Shown here: positions 13,928 through 23,285 of the stretch, piece after piece
Layout of the letters: each line of letters begins with the position of its first letter
Numbering within the stretch: the first letter of the stretch is position 1
DNA from: Paludibacteraceae bacterium
GTDB taxonomy: Bacteria; Bacteroidota; Bacteroidia; Bacteroidales; Paludibacteraceae
Assembly (NCBI GenBank): GCA_017558065.1
Contig: JAFYWK010000053.1
Coordinates: forward strand, 1-33,420
DNA: 33,420 nucleotides
Reading direction: 5' to 3'
Translations under genes and position numbers: made by a program
Notes under the pieces: model-generated
Told to the model about the DNA's origin: nothing
What the model saw: the letters and a program-made list of their open reading frames with translations, nothing else
Databases searched by the model: none

Positions 13928-14869
13928 CTACAAACAATATTCTGGCACAATCATCTGCAGAGCCCCTTTTAGGCAACTCACCTTACATGGACCACTAACA
14001 TCCATCACAATACCATCTGCCTCAAAAGATTGGTGTTTTTTGGTATGCATAAGCAGATTATCAGAAACAACAGGATGAATAAATGGCAACTCATGCAAGC
14101 GACCATCAAACAAGCGAGGAACAGCTTGACAAATCTCTTTGAACGACGGAGGAGTCAAGAACATCGCATGCAACACACCATCGCATGGGTCTGCATCGGG
14201 ATTGAGCTTCATACCGCCCCCCACATATGAGCCATTAGCAATACTAGTAACAAACATTTTCCCTTCCACTACGGTCTTACCATCCACATCCAAACGCAAG
14301 TGAGGATTCTTGTATTTGGTGAGCGACCAAATAAGCGCAAAGAAATAGTTCACATGATGACTGCCTATATAATACTTCAGCTGCTCGGCATATCGACAGC
14401 ACATGGGCTCTATACCAAAACCCAATGAGTTAATAAAATAACGATGATGAGGGATATTATTACGCCAATAGGTCACACATCCCACATCAATGGGCTTGCT
14501 GTGCCCTTGAAAGAAAATATCCAACGAGCGTTTGAAATCCTTGTTCAGTCCCCAATGGCGCGCAAAATCATTACCAGTACCACGAGGCATGAGTCCAAAC
14601 TGTATCTTGGCACGTTGCTCGGGCGTAAGTTCTGCACGCATGATACCATTGATCACTTCACTGAGAGTGCCGTCTCCACCAAGAACAAGAATCTGGGTGC
14701 ATCCTTTCTCCTCAACGAGTTCGCGTGCCAATTCGATGGCATGATTAGCATATTTAGTCACGCGATATATAAAAGGTTGGCGACGTTCTTTCAGCAGTTT
14801 CCACAAATATAGTCGCTGCATACGAAATGCTCGTTTGCCCGATTTTGGATTAATGATAATTCCTAACAT
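13928..14869 (-). CDS. Diacylglycerol kinase family lipid kinase
   Basis: A 313-residue protein of the DgkB/YegS lipid kinase family, which phosphorylates diacylglycerol or a related lipid with ATP at the membrane. Visible motifs: IINPKSGKR at the start, VLGGDGTLSEVINGI (nucleotide-binding GGDGT) and GLMPRGTGNDFARHWGL. The C-terminal beta domain includes FEADGIVMDVSGP. Length is normal. It converges with the MurU-like gene 8 bases away. Its promoter overlaps the terminator of the upstream ribosomal protein operon. Confidence 0.93.
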   Translation of the reverse strand: MLGIIINPKSGKRAFRMQRLYLWKLLKERRQPFIYRVTKYANHAIELARELVEEKGCTQILVLGGDGTLSEVINGIMRAELTPEQRAKIQFGLMPRGTGNDFARHWGLNKDFKRSLDIFFQGHSKPIDVGCVTYWRNNIPHHRYFINSLGFGIEPMCCRYAEQLKYYIGSHHVNYFFALIWSLTKYKNPHLRLDVDGKTVVEGKMFVTSIANGSYVGGGMKLNPDADPCDGVLHAMFLTPPSFKEICQAVPRLFDGRLHELPFIHPVVSDNLLMHTKKHQSFEADGIVMDVSGPCKVSCLKGALQMIVPEYCL

Positions 14870-14936
14870 AGTACTCCACAGCGGCTTACGCCATTATCAG
14901 TTCATATTTCCGCTCCTTTTTCCCCAATTACGCTTG

Positions 14937-14968
14937 CAAAGGTACAAAAAAAAATGCACACTACCAAA
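14937..14968 (-). promoter_or_regulatory. Promoter of the lipid kinase gene
   Basis: On the minus strand TTTG (14968-14965), 20 bases, TACCTTTG (14944-14937). The -33 box lies in the loop of the upstream terminator. Confidence 0.8.
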
Positions 14969-14979
14969 AAAGTGTGCAT
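14945..14979 (-). terminator. Terminator of the rpmB-rpmG-DUF4295 operon
   Basis: Stem atgcacac/gtgtgcat (14954-14961 with 14972-14979), then a run of nine T on the minus strand. It is embedded in the promoter of the lipid kinase gene. Confidence 0.85.
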
Positions 14980-15008
14980 TTTTAATTATTTTATGCTGAT
15001 TTTTTCGA

Positions 15009-15161
15009 TTACTTGAAATAAGCAGCAACTTTTTCGTTCTCAACAATTTCTTCTTGGAAGATGTAAGCACCTGTCTTAGGGCTCTTAACCATCTTGATAC
15101 ACTTGGTATGGTTACGACCAGCGTTACCAGTGTGAAGGGTTGCGACCGCTTTCTTTGCCAT
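15009..15161 (-). CDS. DUF4295 family protein (50 residues)
   Basis: A 50-residue basic protein starting MAKKAVATLHTGNAGRNH and ending ENEKVAAYFK. It is the small DUF4295 protein that in Bacteroidota always follows rpmG, and it may be a lineage-specific ribosome-associated protein. It starts 32 bases after rpmG in the same operon and is followed by the operon terminator. Position and sequence are a strong lineage marker. Confidence 0.93.
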   Translation of the reverse strand: MAKKAVATLHTGNAGRNHTKCIKMVKSPKTGAYIFQEEIVENEKVAAYFK

Positions 15162-15193
15162 AGTACTAAGCCTTTCTTAATTAAAATGGTTAA

Positions 15194-15382
15194 TTACTTA
15201 ATTTCTTTGTGGATGGTGTACTTCTTGAGAATTGGGTTGTACTTTTTGAGTTCCAAACGCTCAGGAGTATTCTTGCGGTTCTTGGTGGTAATGTAGCGTG
15301 ATGTACCTGGCATACCGCTGGCCTTGTGCTCGGTGCACTCCAAGATTACTTGGACACGTGCTTCTTTACTTTTCTTTGCCAT
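15194..15382 (-). CDS. rpmG: 50S ribosomal protein L33
   Basis: A 62-residue basic protein of the L33 family ([19 protein letters not shown], then [20 protein letters not shown]), a component of the large ribosomal subunit near the E site. The zinc-binding Cys pairs of the C+ form are absent: only one Cys remains, so this is the zinc-independent type. It is 17 bases downstream of rpmB. Confidence 0.96.
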   Translation of the reverse strand: MAKKSKEARVQVILECTEHKASGMPGTSRYITTKNRKNTPERLELKKYNPILKKYTIHKEIK

Positions 15383-15399
15383 AACGAATCCTCCTTTGT

Positions 15400-15633
15400 T
15401 TAAATGTAACCCTTCTCAGAAGCACGCTTCAAAGCGGCATCCAATCCGATCTTGTTAATAGTTCTCAGACCAGCTGCACTCACGTTCAGCATGATCCACA
15501 TATCTTGTTCTACCCAGTAGAACTTCTTGTGGAAGAGGTTCACATCAAACGTCCTCTTTGTGTGACGTTTTGAGTGAGACACATTGCATCCACCCATGGC
15601 TTTCTTGCCTGTAATTTGACAAATCTTTGACAT
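15400..15633 (-). CDS. rpmB: 50S ribosomal protein L28
   Basis: A 77-residue L28 protein ([20 protein letters not shown], then [19 protein letters not shown] and the terminal [11 protein letters not shown]). It is first in the operon rpmB-rpmG-DUF4295 and has a promoter about 105 bases upstream, giving an unstructured leader of around 100 bases. Confidence 0.96.
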   Translation of the reverse strand: MSKICQITGKKAMGGCNVSHSKRHTKRTFDVNLFHKKFYWVEQDMWIMLNVSAAGLRTINKIGLDAALKRASEKGYI

Positions 15634-15738
15634 TTTATTTTTGTATTTAGTTTATTTCTAATTAGTTACCCCATTTTCCCTCCTCATTTTCGCATCTCAA
15701 AACCCTACACTATCCCCTACTATACACGAAAAATCGTG

Positions 15739-15770
15739 CAAAGTTACTATTTTTTTTTCACTCCACCAAA
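15739..15770 (-). promoter_or_regulatory. Promoter of the rpmB operon
   Basis: On the minus strand TTTG (15770-15767), 20 bases, TAACTTTG (15746-15739). Confidence 0.8.
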
Positions 15771-15828
15771 TCTTTTTGCATTTTTTTGTAAAAATTCTTC
15801 ATCTTTCTTATTTTTTACGCACATGTCC

Positions 15829-15859
15829 TTGTGCGTATGATGATTTTAAATTACCTTTG
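15829..15859 (+). promoter_or_regulatory. Promoter of the ZIP transporter gene
   Basis: TTG (15829-15831), 20 bases, TACCTTTG (15852-15859); the ATG is 48 bases downstream. No metal-regulator operator is obvious. Confidence 0.75.
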
Positions 15860-15906
15860 CATAGTGATTGTATAGTTTATAGTGTCACCATTAACTACCG
15901 ACGATT

Positions 15907-16686
15907 ATGTTACCCATTCTACTTCTCCCCTTTATAGGAACTCTCCTTGGTGCAGCCATGGTGTTTTTGCCCAATCGCCTTATATCATCATCACCTATTG
16001 CCCATAAAACCCTCTTAGGTTTTGCATCGGGTGTAATGGTGGCGGCCAGCATTTGGTCGTTGATTCTACCCAGCATGGAGATGTCGGTTGCAGCGGGAGG
16101 AAGCGAATGGATACCCGCTGCAGTAGGTTTTGTGTTAGGTATCTTATTTTTACTATTGCTGGACACACTGATTCCTCACCTGCACATAGGAGCTAACAAG
16201 CCAGAGGGTCTATCCCCCAAGAAACAATGGAAACGCACCACCATGCTCTCAGTGGCTGTCACCTTGCACAACATACCCGAAGGAATGGCTGTCGGAGTGA
16301 TTTTGGCGTCTGCAATGGCAGACGGCGCGTCTATCCCTATGTCGGCAGCATGGGCATTGGCGATAGGTATTGCGTTGCAGAACTTTCCCGAAGGTGCGAT
16401 TCTTTCGTTGCCTCTTCATGCTGAAGGCATGAGCAAAAAGAAAGCATTTTTCATAGGAGCGCTATCGGGCATAGTAGAGCCCATAGCAAGTATTTTGACT
16501 ATTGTACTCATCTCATTTATCTCGCCTGCATTGCCTTATTTATTGGCATTTGCAGCAGGTGCGATGATGTATGTAGTGGTGGAAGAACTGATTCCCGAAG
16601 CGCAAGCCGAACCGCATAGTAACATTCCTACTCTGGGATTCACCGCAGGTTTTGTACTGATGATGATACTTGATTGTGCGCTATGA
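15907..16686 (+). CDS. ZIP-family divalent metal transporter (ZupT-like)
   Basis: A 259-residue inner membrane protein with eight hydrophobic segments and the two metal-binding helices of ZIP proteins: HNIPEGMAVG starting at His121 and QNFPEGAI with Asn159 and Glu162. These importers take up zinc and often iron or manganese. The short cytoplasmic loop HLHIGANKPEGL (residues about 91-102) provides the usual His cluster. The gene has its own promoter and ends in a 6-base tail-to-tail overlap with the lipoate ligase gene, the same CTA serving as a Leu codon here and as stop complement there. Confidence 0.92.
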   Translation: MLPILLLPFIGTLLGAAMVFLPNRLISSSPIAHKTLLGFASGVMVAASIWSLILPSMEMSVAAGGSEWIPAAVGFVLGILFLLLLDTLIPHLHIGANKPEGLSPKKQWKRTTMLSVAVTLHNIPEGMAVGVILASAMADGASIPMSAAWALAIGIALQNFPEGAILSLPLHAEGMSKKKAFFIGALSGIVEPIASILTIVLISFISPALPYLLAFAAGAMMYVVVEELIPEAQAEPHSNIPTLGFTAGFVLMMILDCAL

Positions 16687-17397
16687 TAATTTTCCCGCAA
16701 TAAACTGCGGATTGAGATAATCCTTTTCTATTTCATCTATTGCAGCTATTTCTTCTCGCGTGAGCGCGCGCGTACGCGCACACAGCGTATTAATAAGGTG
16801 TGCATTAACTCCTTCTATCGTTTTTATAGAATCAAATGCTGCATATTGGGTTAAGTTGGCTACACGTTGGCGCACCGACTTAACACCGTGCTTGGTCAGT
16901 TTCTCTACCGATGGAGTGATCGCCTGTTGCAATGCATCGAAATCCACATTCACCAGCAGCGTGCCATGTACAATTGTGCCTGTAGGCAGGGCGTAGCAGG
17001 CATTACCCGACACCTTACATCCCTCCACCATGATATCATTGTGCTCCGACTTCACCGCAGCGAAACCTATGTCACGCAGAACACCCGATACGCTATCTAA
17101 AAACGATTGAAAGACTTGTTCGCTATGTTTATTGGGGGAGATAAGACTCATCATCAAGTTACCCTCATCGGCATAGACACATCCACCACCACTCTTGCGG
17201 CGATACATAGCGACACCATTTGTTTGGCAGTAAGCCATATTAACCTCGGCTTCCATCACCTGATGGCGACCAAAAATCACCGTCGGCGACACTACCCACG
17301 TCACGAATGTTTGCTCCACCACATGCTTGGCAAGGTACTCCTCCATAGCCAGATACCACACCAAACGGCGTCCTTTGGGCACTTCTATATACAACAT
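16681..17397 (-). CDS. lplA: Lipoate-protein ligase A family protein
   Basis: A 238-residue enzyme attaching free lipoate, through lipoyl-AMP, to lipoyl domains of 2-oxoacid dehydrogenases or GcvH. It has the RRKSGGGCVYADEGNLMMS signature (RRxSGGG, residues 66-72) and the lysine motif CKVSGNA (Lys128) that makes lipoyl-AMP. The start is the ATG before LYIEVPKGRRLVWYLA; the longer frame would overlap the GtrA gene and add a Cys-rich, non-homologous end. It starts 4 bases after the GtrA stop. It is shorter than E. coli LplA, as usual when the accessory domain is missing or separate. Confidence 0.9.
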   Translation of the reverse strand: MLYIEVPKGRRLVWYLAMEEYLAKHVVEQTFVTWVVSPTVIFGRHQVMEAEVNMAYCQTNGVAMYRRKSGGGCVYADEGNLMMSLISPNKHSEQVFQSFLDSVSGVLRDIGFAAVKSEHNDIMVEGCKVSGNACYALPTGTIVHGTLLVNVDFDALQQAITPSVEKLTKHGVKSVRQRVANLTQYAAFDSIKTIEGVNAHLINTLCARTRALTREEIAAIDEIEKDYLNPQFIAGKLS

Positions 17398-17401
17398 AAG
17401 A

Positions 17402-17830
17402 CTACTTTTCTTTCTTTTGTTGTCTAAAGAAGGGCAACAACACAAAATAATTGATCACCCCAGCCAACATAATAGCTATGATACCAGCCCACTCCGCAGA
17501 GATATGCAGCCATATCATTGTGTGCAAAAACAACAACTGAATAACATAATTCAACGCCCTCCCAAAGAGGAACCCACCTATGTTCTTCAGCGATGGTGTT
17601 ACACGAAACGTGTAGTAACTTGTCAGAAAATAGTTGCACACCATCTCCACCACAAACCCTGCCGTAAACGCTACAGAGGTCAATATACCCATATCAGGCC
17701 AATGGCGATTAAACACCATCAACAACAGATAGTATATACCATACTGCACGCCCGTTCCCAATGCTCCTACGAGCACGAAACGGGCAGCAGAACGATATTT
17801 CATGGGCAAATGCCCTGTTAGGGTTTTCAT
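17402..17830 (-). CDS. GtrA-like membrane protein
   Basis: A 142-residue protein with four membrane helices of the GtrA/DPMS family (ARFVLVGALGTGVQYGIYYL, then FVVEMVCNYFLTSYYTFR). Members help flip polyprenyl-linked sugars in glycosylation of O-antigen, teichoic acid or arabinan. No glycosyltransferase partner is next to it; it lies between alaS and lplA, probably in one operon. Confidence 0.88.
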   Translation of the reverse strand: MKTLTGHLPMKYRSAARFVLVGALGTGVQYGIYYLLLMVFNRHWPDMGILTSVAFTAGFVVEMVCNYFLTSYYTFRVTPSLKNIGGFLFGRALNYVIQLLFLHTMIWLHISAEWAGIIAIMLAGVINYFVLLPFFRQQKKEK

Positions 17831-17836
17831 TTTTTT

Positions 17837-17899
17837 ACTAGTTAGGCTAGTTATACTAGTAGTACTAGTGCTGATAGTTGGACTAGTTAGCTAGTACTA
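17837..17899. repeat. Nonamer array with actagt core, overlapping the end of alaS
   Basis: Seven consecutive 9-bp units of the form actagttag, the last imperfect. The units from 17883 on are the last codons of alaS (V-L-A-N-stop); the rest fills the spacer to the GtrA gene. Confidence 0.85.
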
Positions 17900-20483
17900 C
17901 GCCTAGCATCTCCTCCATAGCAGCAGCAAGCCCCTCCACATTGCGACCACCAGCAGTAGCCATCCATGGCTGACCGCCACCACCACCTTGAATATTCTTG
18001 GCAGCAGACTTGATGATCTGTCCGGCATTCTTGCCTGCCTCTACCATTGATGGAGAAAGCACCACAGCAATCATTGGCTTGCCTTCCCACTCGGTAGCAG
18101 CTACCAGAGCGAAATGCTTATGAGCAATCTTATTCTTCAAAATAAGTGGCATATTACGCAATAGGGTTGGGTCCACGTTGCCTGTGAGGCGAACGAGTTC
18201 CACACCGTTTTGCTCCTCTGCCTTGGCGATAAGTTCGTCGCAGTAGCGCTCCACTTTCTCTGCCATAAAGGTCTCGATTTGTTTTTTCAGCGCAGCGTTC
18301 TCATCGAGGGCTTTACGGATAGCGCCTTCGAGGTCTTGTGGGTTGTTCAGTAGTCCGCGTAAGTTACCCAGCAAATCTACTTGCTTGTAGTAGAGCTCAT
18401 CTGCCTTGGCTGCTGTCACCGCCTCAATACGGCGTACACCCGCAGCCACACTGGTCTCCATCACGATACGTACCGCACCAATCTTACCTGTGCTACCTAC
18501 GTGGCAACCACCGCACAACTCTGCTGAAGGACCATATTTAATCACACGCACCTCATCGCCGTATTTCTCACCAAAGAGTGCCATAGCGCCCATTTCTTTT
18601 GCCTTCGCAATTGGAGTGTTACGGCTCTCCTCAAGTGGCAAGTCTTGGCGAATCATCTCGTTGGCAAGAATCTCCACTTGGCGGAGTTCTTCTGGAGTCA
18701 CTTTTTGGAAGTGTGAGAAGTCAAAGCGCAAGCTATCGGCGTTGACGAAACTACCTTTTTGCTCCACATGCTCGCCCAATACTTGGCGGAGTGCATAGTG
18801 CACGATGTGAGTAGCGGTATGGTTGCAAGCAATAGCTTGACGGCGAGATGTATCTACGGTAGCCACCAATGTACCTTCTATATCTGCTGGCAGTTCTGCC
18901 AAGAGGTGAACAGCAAGGTTATTCTCTTTCTTGGTGTCGAGTACGCGTACATTACCCAGTGTACCTGTATCACCTACCTCACCACCCATCTCTGCATAGA
19001 ATGGGGTCTTGCTGAGTACCACCTGATACAAACTCTTGCCCTTTTGCTCCACTTTGCGGTAGCGAAGCACCTTAGTCTCGCAGCTCAGTTCGTCGTAACC
19101 CACAAACTCGCTATCGCCTTCTGCCAACACATTCCAGTCGCCCAGTTCTTGTTTGTTAGCTTGACGTCCCATCTCTTTTTGGTGCTCCAATGCCTTGTTG
19201 TACTCCTCCTCGTTGGTAGTAAAACCATTCTCGCTGAGAATCAATTGGGTCAAATCGAGAGGGAAACCATAGGTATCTTTCAATGTGAACACATCCACAC
19301 CCGAGATCTCTTTGCCCTTAGCCTCTTTCATCAGTTTGTCGAGCAGACTGATACCCTTGTCCAAAGTACGAAGGAATCCGTCCTCCTCGCTCTTGATTAC
19401 AGGAGTAATTTGTCCCTCTTGCTTCACGAGTTCTGGATAAGCGGCGCCCATATCCGCGATGAGTTGTGGCACGAGTTTGTACATGAATGCCTCGCGTTGT
19501 CCGAGGAAAGTGTAGCCATATCGCACAGCACGGCGAAGGATTCGGCGAATCACATAACCTGCCTTCTCGTTGCTTGGCAACTGACCATCTGCAATAGCAA
19601 AAGCTATGGTACGGATATGGTCAGCAATCACGCGCATGGCCACATCCACCTTCTCCTCTTTGCCATATTCAGCACCGCAGATCTCGCCTATTTTCTTCAG
19701 CATTGGTTGGAACACATCGGTGTCGTAGTTCGATTGTTTGCCTTGCATGGTGCGTACCAGACGCTCAAAGCCCATACCCGTATCGATCACATTGTATGGC
19801 AGCGAGTCGAGCGAGCCATCGGCTTTGCGGTTGTATTGCATGAACACGAGGTTCCAAATCTCGATCACCTGTGGGTGGTCTTTATTGACGAGCTCACGAC
19901 CAGACACGGCAGCTTTCTCCTCCTCGCTACGGCTATCCACATGAATCTCGGAGCAAGGACCACAAGGACCTGTATCGCCCATTTCCCAGAAGTTGTCGTG
20001 CTTGTTGCCGTCGAGGATATGGTCTGCAGGCAAGTGCTTTGCCCAGATGCTGGCTGCCTCGTTATCGCGCTCGATGCCTTCTTCTGGTGAGCCCTCGAAG
20101 ACGGTCACATAGAGGTTCTTTGGATCGAGTTTGAGCACATCCACGAGGTACTCCCATGCCATATCAATAGCGCCCGCCTTGAAGTAGTCGCCAAACGACC
20201 AGTTACCGAGCATCTCAAACATGGTGTGGTGATAGGTGTCGTGACCTACTTCCTCGAGGTCGTTGTGCTTACCGCTCACGCGAAGACACTTCTGCGAGTC
20301 AGCCACGCGAGGATATTGAATAGGGTCATTGCCAAGGATGATACCCTTCCATGGGTTCATACCAGCATTGGTAAACATCAGTGTTGGGTCATCCTTGATG
20401 ACCATAGGTGCTGAAGGTACAATCTTATGTCCCTTCTTCTCAAAATAATCCAAAAAGGATTGTCTAATCTCTTGACTTGTCAT
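17883..20483 (-). CDS. alaS: Alanyl-tRNA synthetase
   Basis: An 866-residue class II synthetase charging tRNA-Ala. The N-terminal catalytic domain starts [19 protein letters not shown] and includes LMFTNAGMN and [18 protein letters not shown]. The editing domain has both zinc-binding motifs (HTATHIVH and [10 protein letters not shown]), and the C-Ala domain ends with [14 protein letters not shown]. Length is normal. The last four residues come from the nonamer array. One base separates it from pdxA upstream, so the two are clearly in one transcript. Confidence 0.98.
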   Translation of the reverse strand: MTSQEIRQSFLDYFEKKGHKIVPSAPMVIKDDPTLMFTNAGMNPWKGIILGNDPIQYPRVADSQKCLRVSGKHNDLEEVGHDTYHHTMFEMLGNWSFGDYFKAGAIDMAWEYLVDVLKLDPKNLYVTVFEGSPEEGIERDNEAASIWAKHLPADHILDGNKHDNFWEMGDTGPCGPCSEIHVDSRSEEEKAAVSGRELVNKDHPQVIEIWNLVFMQYNRKADGSLDSLPYNVIDTGMGFERLVRTMQGKQSNYDTDVFQPMLKKIGEICGAEYGKEEKVDVAMRVIADHIRTIAFAIADGQLPSNEKAGYVIRRILRRAVRYGYTFLGQREAFMYKLVPQLIADMGAAYPELVKQEGQITPVIKSEEDGFLRTLDKGISLLDKLMKEAKGKEISGVDVFTLKDTYGFPLDLTQLILSENGFTTNEEEYNKALEHQKEMGRQANKQELGDWNVLAEGDSEFVGYDELSCETKVLRYRKVEQKGKSLYQVVLSKTPFYAEMGGEVGDTGTLGNVRVLDTKKENNLAVHLLAELPADIEGTLVATVDTSRRQAIACNHTATHIVHYALRQVLGEHVEQKGSFVNADSLRFDFSHFQKVTPEELRQVEILANEMIRQDLPLEESRNTPIAKAKEMGAMALFGEKYGDEVRVIKYGPSAELCGGCHVGSTGKIGAVRIVMETSVAAGVRRIEAVTAAKADELYYKQVDLLGNLRGLLNNPQDLEGAIRKALDENAALKKQIETFMAEKVERYCDELIAKAEEQNGVELVRLTGNVDPTLLRNMPLILKNKIAHKHFALVAATEWEGKPMIAVVLSPSMVEAGKNAGQIIKSAAKNIQGGGGGQPWMATAGGRNVEGLAAAMEEMLGVVLAN

Positions 20484-20484
20484 A

Positions 20485-21570
20485 TTAATCTTGTGGTATA
20501 AATTTCTCTACTTTGTATTCCTTTTTCACTTCTTTGACTTCCACCACGAGTTGATTAGCGAGCAATTTCTCGTTCTCCTCGCGTTGGCGCAGAATATCTA
20601 TCGCCGCATAGATAGCGTGCAACATACTGGTCGCATCAGCTTCGTTCTTACCCGCCAAGTTATACGCCGTACCGTGATCAGGCGAAGTGCGCACCAGGGG
20701 CAGACCTGCGGTGAAGTTCACGCCGCTCATATCCAGTGCCTTGAATGGTGCCAAACCTTGGTCATGGTACATCGCCAGCACTGCATCAAAATGGTTGTAT
20801 TGTCCTGCGCCAAAGAAGCCGTCAGCCGAGTAAGGACCAAACGCCCAGATGCCTTGCTCCTGCGCTTTTGCCACAGCAGGACGAATGATATTCATTTCCT
20901 CCTCGCCAATAAGTCCGTTATCGCCCGCATGAGGGTTGAGGGCCAACACGGCAATGCGTGGTTTGCGACAGGTGAAGTCCTTCTTGAGGGTCTCATTGAG
21001 TACCGCCAACTTGCTCAGGATACGCTCCTCTGTGATAGTCTCCGCTACTTTGGCAATAGGTGTATGGTTGCACACGAGTGCCACACGCATACGGTCGCTG
21101 ATCATCATCATCAAACTATCTTTTCCCTCGCCGAACTGTTGGGTCAAATATTCGGTATGTCCCGAATAGCGGAAAGCGTCCGATTGAATATTATCTTTAT
21201 TGATAGGTGCAGTCACGATGGCGTGTACGAGTCCATTCTTGAGGTCTTGGCATGCGCGTTGCAAGCTCTTGAGCGAAGCCTGTCCAGCCTCCTGAGTGGA
21301 TACCCCAAGTTGCACGGGTGTGTCATCGCCATAACAAGTGATAAGGTTCAGACGACCATCTTTGGCTTGCTTGGGGTCTTGGATAATATTCCACTGGATA
21401 TTACGATACTCCTCATCGAGGGTTTGCATGTGTTGGCGCGCTACTTTGGCGTTACCATACACGATTGGGCGACAGATTTCGCAGATATGTGGCGCTGCGA
21501 GACTCTTGATGATAATCTCATATCCCACGCCATTGATATCGCCTGCTGTAATTGCTATTATTGGTTTCAT
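20485..21570 (-). CDS. pdxA: 4-hydroxythreonine-4-phosphate dehydrogenase
   Basis: A 361-residue enzyme of pyridoxal phosphate synthesis that oxidises 4-phosphohydroxy-L-threonine with NAD. It starts [19 protein letters not shown], and shows [19 protein letters not shown] (metal-binding His), [14 protein letters not shown] and [14 protein letters not shown]. Length is as in Bacteroidota homologues, slightly longer than E. coli PdxA, with a charged tail ([17 protein letters not shown]). It sits between the nitroreductase gene and alaS. Confidence 0.96.
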   Translation of the reverse strand: MKPIIAITAGDINGVGYEIIIKSLAAPHICEICRPIVYGNAKVARQHMQTLDEEYRNIQWNIIQDPKQAKDGRLNLITCYGDDTPVQLGVSTQEAGQASLKSLQRACQDLKNGLVHAIVTAPINKDNIQSDAFRYSGHTEYLTQQFGEGKDSLMMMISDRMRVALVCNHTPIAKVAETITEERILSKLAVLNETLKKDFTCRKPRIAVLALNPHAGDNGLIGEEEMNIIRPAVAKAQEQGIWAFGPYSADGFFGAGQYNHFDAVLAMYHDQGLAPFKALDMSGVNFTAGLPLVRTSPDHGTAYNLAGKNEADATSMLHAIYAAIDILRQREENEKLLANQLVVEVKEVKKEYKVEKFIPQD

Positions 21571-21579
21571 ATACCTTGC

Positions 21580-21600
21580 CTTTAAACTCTAAACTTTAAT
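21580..21600. repeat. Heptamer array ctttaaa
   Basis: Three heptamers (21580, 21587, 21594). The third contains the stop codon complement of the minus-strand nitroreductase gene (21596-21598). Confidence 0.75.
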
Positions 21601-22105
21601 CTATTTGTGTTACCTTATCGTATTGCAGTTTCTCAAAATCAAACGGCTTTCTTTCTTCATTCTTGTAGCCCAGCGACATCACGCACAGCACCGTAAAGTT
21701 CTCTGGCAGATTGGTCAACTTGCGCACCAAGTCCTCCGCGCCTTCTCTTTGATACACATGACACCAGCAAGCACCCAATCCTTGATCAGCAGCAGCGAGC
21801 CATATGTTCTGCGCAGCGATAGCGGCATCACATTGCCAGGTATCAATCACGCTTGTGTCCGCAGCCACCACGATGCCCGCCATAGCGGTGTCAAACATAC
21901 CACTACCATAGGTGCGACAACCTGCCAATTGGCGCAATATCGCCTCATTCTTAATCACCACGAAATGCCATGGGTTCATTCTTTTGCCCGCAGGCGACAT
22001 CAGTGCACAGCGGATGATATAGTCCAGTTTCTCCTGCTCTACTGGCTGGTCTGTGTATTTTCTATATGAGCGCCTTAGTTGGCACAAACTCTGAAAATCT
22101 TGCAT
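21596..22105 (-). CDS. Nitroreductase family protein
   Basis: A 169-residue FMN-dependent nitroreductase-like oxidoreductase. The N-terminus RRSYRKYTDQPVEQEKLDYI carries the RRSxRxY flavin phosphate-binding motif; SPAGKRMNPWHFVVI and AAQNIWLAAADQGLGACW are typical. It is the short bacterial form. The natural substrate is unknown. It has a good promoter upstream and begins the minus-strand run to pdxA and alaS. Confidence 0.9.
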   Translation of the reverse strand: MQDFQSLCQLRRSYRKYTDQPVEQEKLDYIIRCALMSPAGKRMNPWHFVVIKNEAILRQLAGCRTYGSGMFDTAMAGIVVAADTSVIDTWQCDAAIAAQNIWLAAADQGLGACWCHVYQREGAEDLVRKLTNLPENFTVLCVMSLGYKNEERKPFDFEKLQYDKVTQID

Positions 22106-22132
22106 AATCCATCTAATTTATAAAAAATCGCA

Positions 22133-22164
22133 CAAAGGTAGTCATTTTTTCTCACATATGCAAA
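22133..22164 (-). promoter_or_regulatory. Promoter of the nitroreductase-pdxA-alaS run
   Basis: On the minus strand TTTG (22164-22161), 20 bases, TACCTTTG (22140-22133). Confidence 0.8.
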
Positions 22165-22232
22165 CAAAAATGCAGAAAGATTACTTTCGCCCAAAAAGTT
22201 CACCACCTTTCACCCATTTTTCAGCGATCAAT

Positions 22233-22265
22233 CGTTAGTTATTCGTTAGTTATTCGTTAGTTATT
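22233..22265. repeat. Three perfect 11-mers, cgttagttatt
   Basis: Identical units at 22233, 22244 and 22255 in the spacer between the nitroreductase promoter and the EamA terminator. Confidence 0.9.
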
Positions 22266-22305
22266 AAGCGCCCCAATAACGTACCTACGCCTACCATTAA
22301 GATAC

Positions 22306-22333
22306 AAAAAAAAGCGAGGAAAACCTCGCTTTT
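22306..22333 (-). terminator. Terminator of the EamA gene
   Basis: Stem aaaagcgagg/cctcgctttt (22310-22319 with 22324-22333), four-base loop, and a T run of eight on the minus strand. Confidence 0.9.
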
Positions 22334-22351
22334 CACTCCTTCTTCTTGTCA

Positions 22352-23281
22352 TCAACTCCGCCTTTGGCTTACGAACAATCCCACAATAATCACCACGATG
22401 CCCACCAGTTTCCACACAGGCAACACCTCGCCAAAGATCAACCACATCAATATCGCCGTAAACACAGGGCGCACATTGTTAAATACATTCGCCCTCGTCA
22501 CACCAATCTCGCGCACCGTATAGCAAAACAGCACAAACGCCGCCACCGAAGCCAACACTGCCAGATACACCACCGCCGCACAACTTCTCCACCACACAGC
22601 ACCACCGCTACACAACTCTACACCACTGCTACACCATTCCACACCACCGCTATACAACGCTTTTCCACCCCACACTACATAGAACAACAACAACGCAAAC
22701 GACTGCACATAAAACACGATACTCAACGGCGAGTAACGCGTAGGAATCTTGCGTAATATCACCGAATAACTCACTGACATACTGACCGTTAACACAGCCA
22801 GCAACACACCCCACGAACTTCCCAATGCGAAGTCATTCGCCCCTACCAACAGCAGCATCAGCATACCCACAGTCGATAGCACAATACCTATAATATTATT
22901 GCGTGTTACTCGCTCGCGTAGGAGTACCAAGGCAAACAATGGTGCCATCACAGGTTGTGTACTCAGCAAGGCCTCCGCTATCGTGGGCGAAGCAAAACTC
23001 TGATACGTATAGGTCTCGAAAATAAAATACAAAAACGGCTGAAACAGTCCCCCCAACATAAACAGCGGCAAGTCTTTACTATCCACTTTTTGCAATCCCA
23101 CCACCTCGTTCTTGCGAAACACCAAACCGATACACAACATCAGCAACACCGCCAATGTAAAACGCAATACGATGAGCGTCAGCGGACTAAAAACCACCAA
23201 CGCCTCTTTCACGGCAATCCCAGCACCTGCCCAAATGAGCATGGCAGTAACTACCGACAAATAGGGTATAATCTTTTTCAT
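22352..23281 (-). CDS. EamA-family (DMT) transporter
   Basis: A 309-residue inner membrane transporter with ten predicted helices in two EamA repeats (start KKIIPYLSVVTAMLIWAGAG; second repeat around SSWGVLLAVLTVSMSVSYSV; end LVGIVVIIVGLFVSQ). Such proteins export metabolites or drugs; the substrate is unknown. The start is placed at the ATG directly before KKIIPYL; the longer frame is non-homologous and crosses the promoter. The -7 box ends four bases before this ATG, so the mRNA is probably leaderless. Between helices in the second half lies a threefold 7-residue repeat (YSGGVEW, CSSGVEL, CSGGAVW) coded by three 21-bp units. Confidence 0.88.
   Translation of the reverse strand: MKKIIPYLSVVTAMLIWAGAGIAVKEALVVFSPLTLIVLRFTLAVLLMLCIGLVFRKNEVVGLQKVDSKDLPLFMLGGLFQPFLYFIFETYTYQSFASPTIAEALLSTQPVMAPLFALVLLRERVTRNNIIGIVLSTVGMLMLLLVGANDFALGSSWGVLLAVLTVSMSVSYSVILRKIPTRYSPLSIVFYVQSFALLLFYVVWGGKALYSGGVEWCSSGVELCSGGAVWWRSCAAVVYLAVLASVAAFVLFCYTVREIGVTRANVFNNVRPVFTAILMWLIFGEVLPVWKLVGIVVIIVGLFVSQRRS
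22592..22654. repeat. Three 21-bp units inside the EamA gene
   Basis: Units at 22592, 22613 and 22634, each built of a 10-mer and an 11-mer related to ctacacaacg, the unit found in rarA (25387-25416). In frame, 7 residues per unit. Confidence 0.85.
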
Positions 23282-23285
23282 GTTG

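Noticed and set aside
17398-17445. Longer lipoate ligase with the N-terminus MCCCPSLDNK
   Set aside because: The extension overlaps the end of the GtrA gene and is not part of the family; the ATG at 17397 matches the usual start.
18759-20090. A 443-codon open frame on the plus strand
   Set aside because: Entirely antisense to alaS, whose protein is complete and conserved; the translation is a His/Leu-rich shadow without known motifs.
20491-21585. A 364-codon open frame on the plus strand
   Set aside because: Antisense to pdxA over its whole length; no signal or motif.
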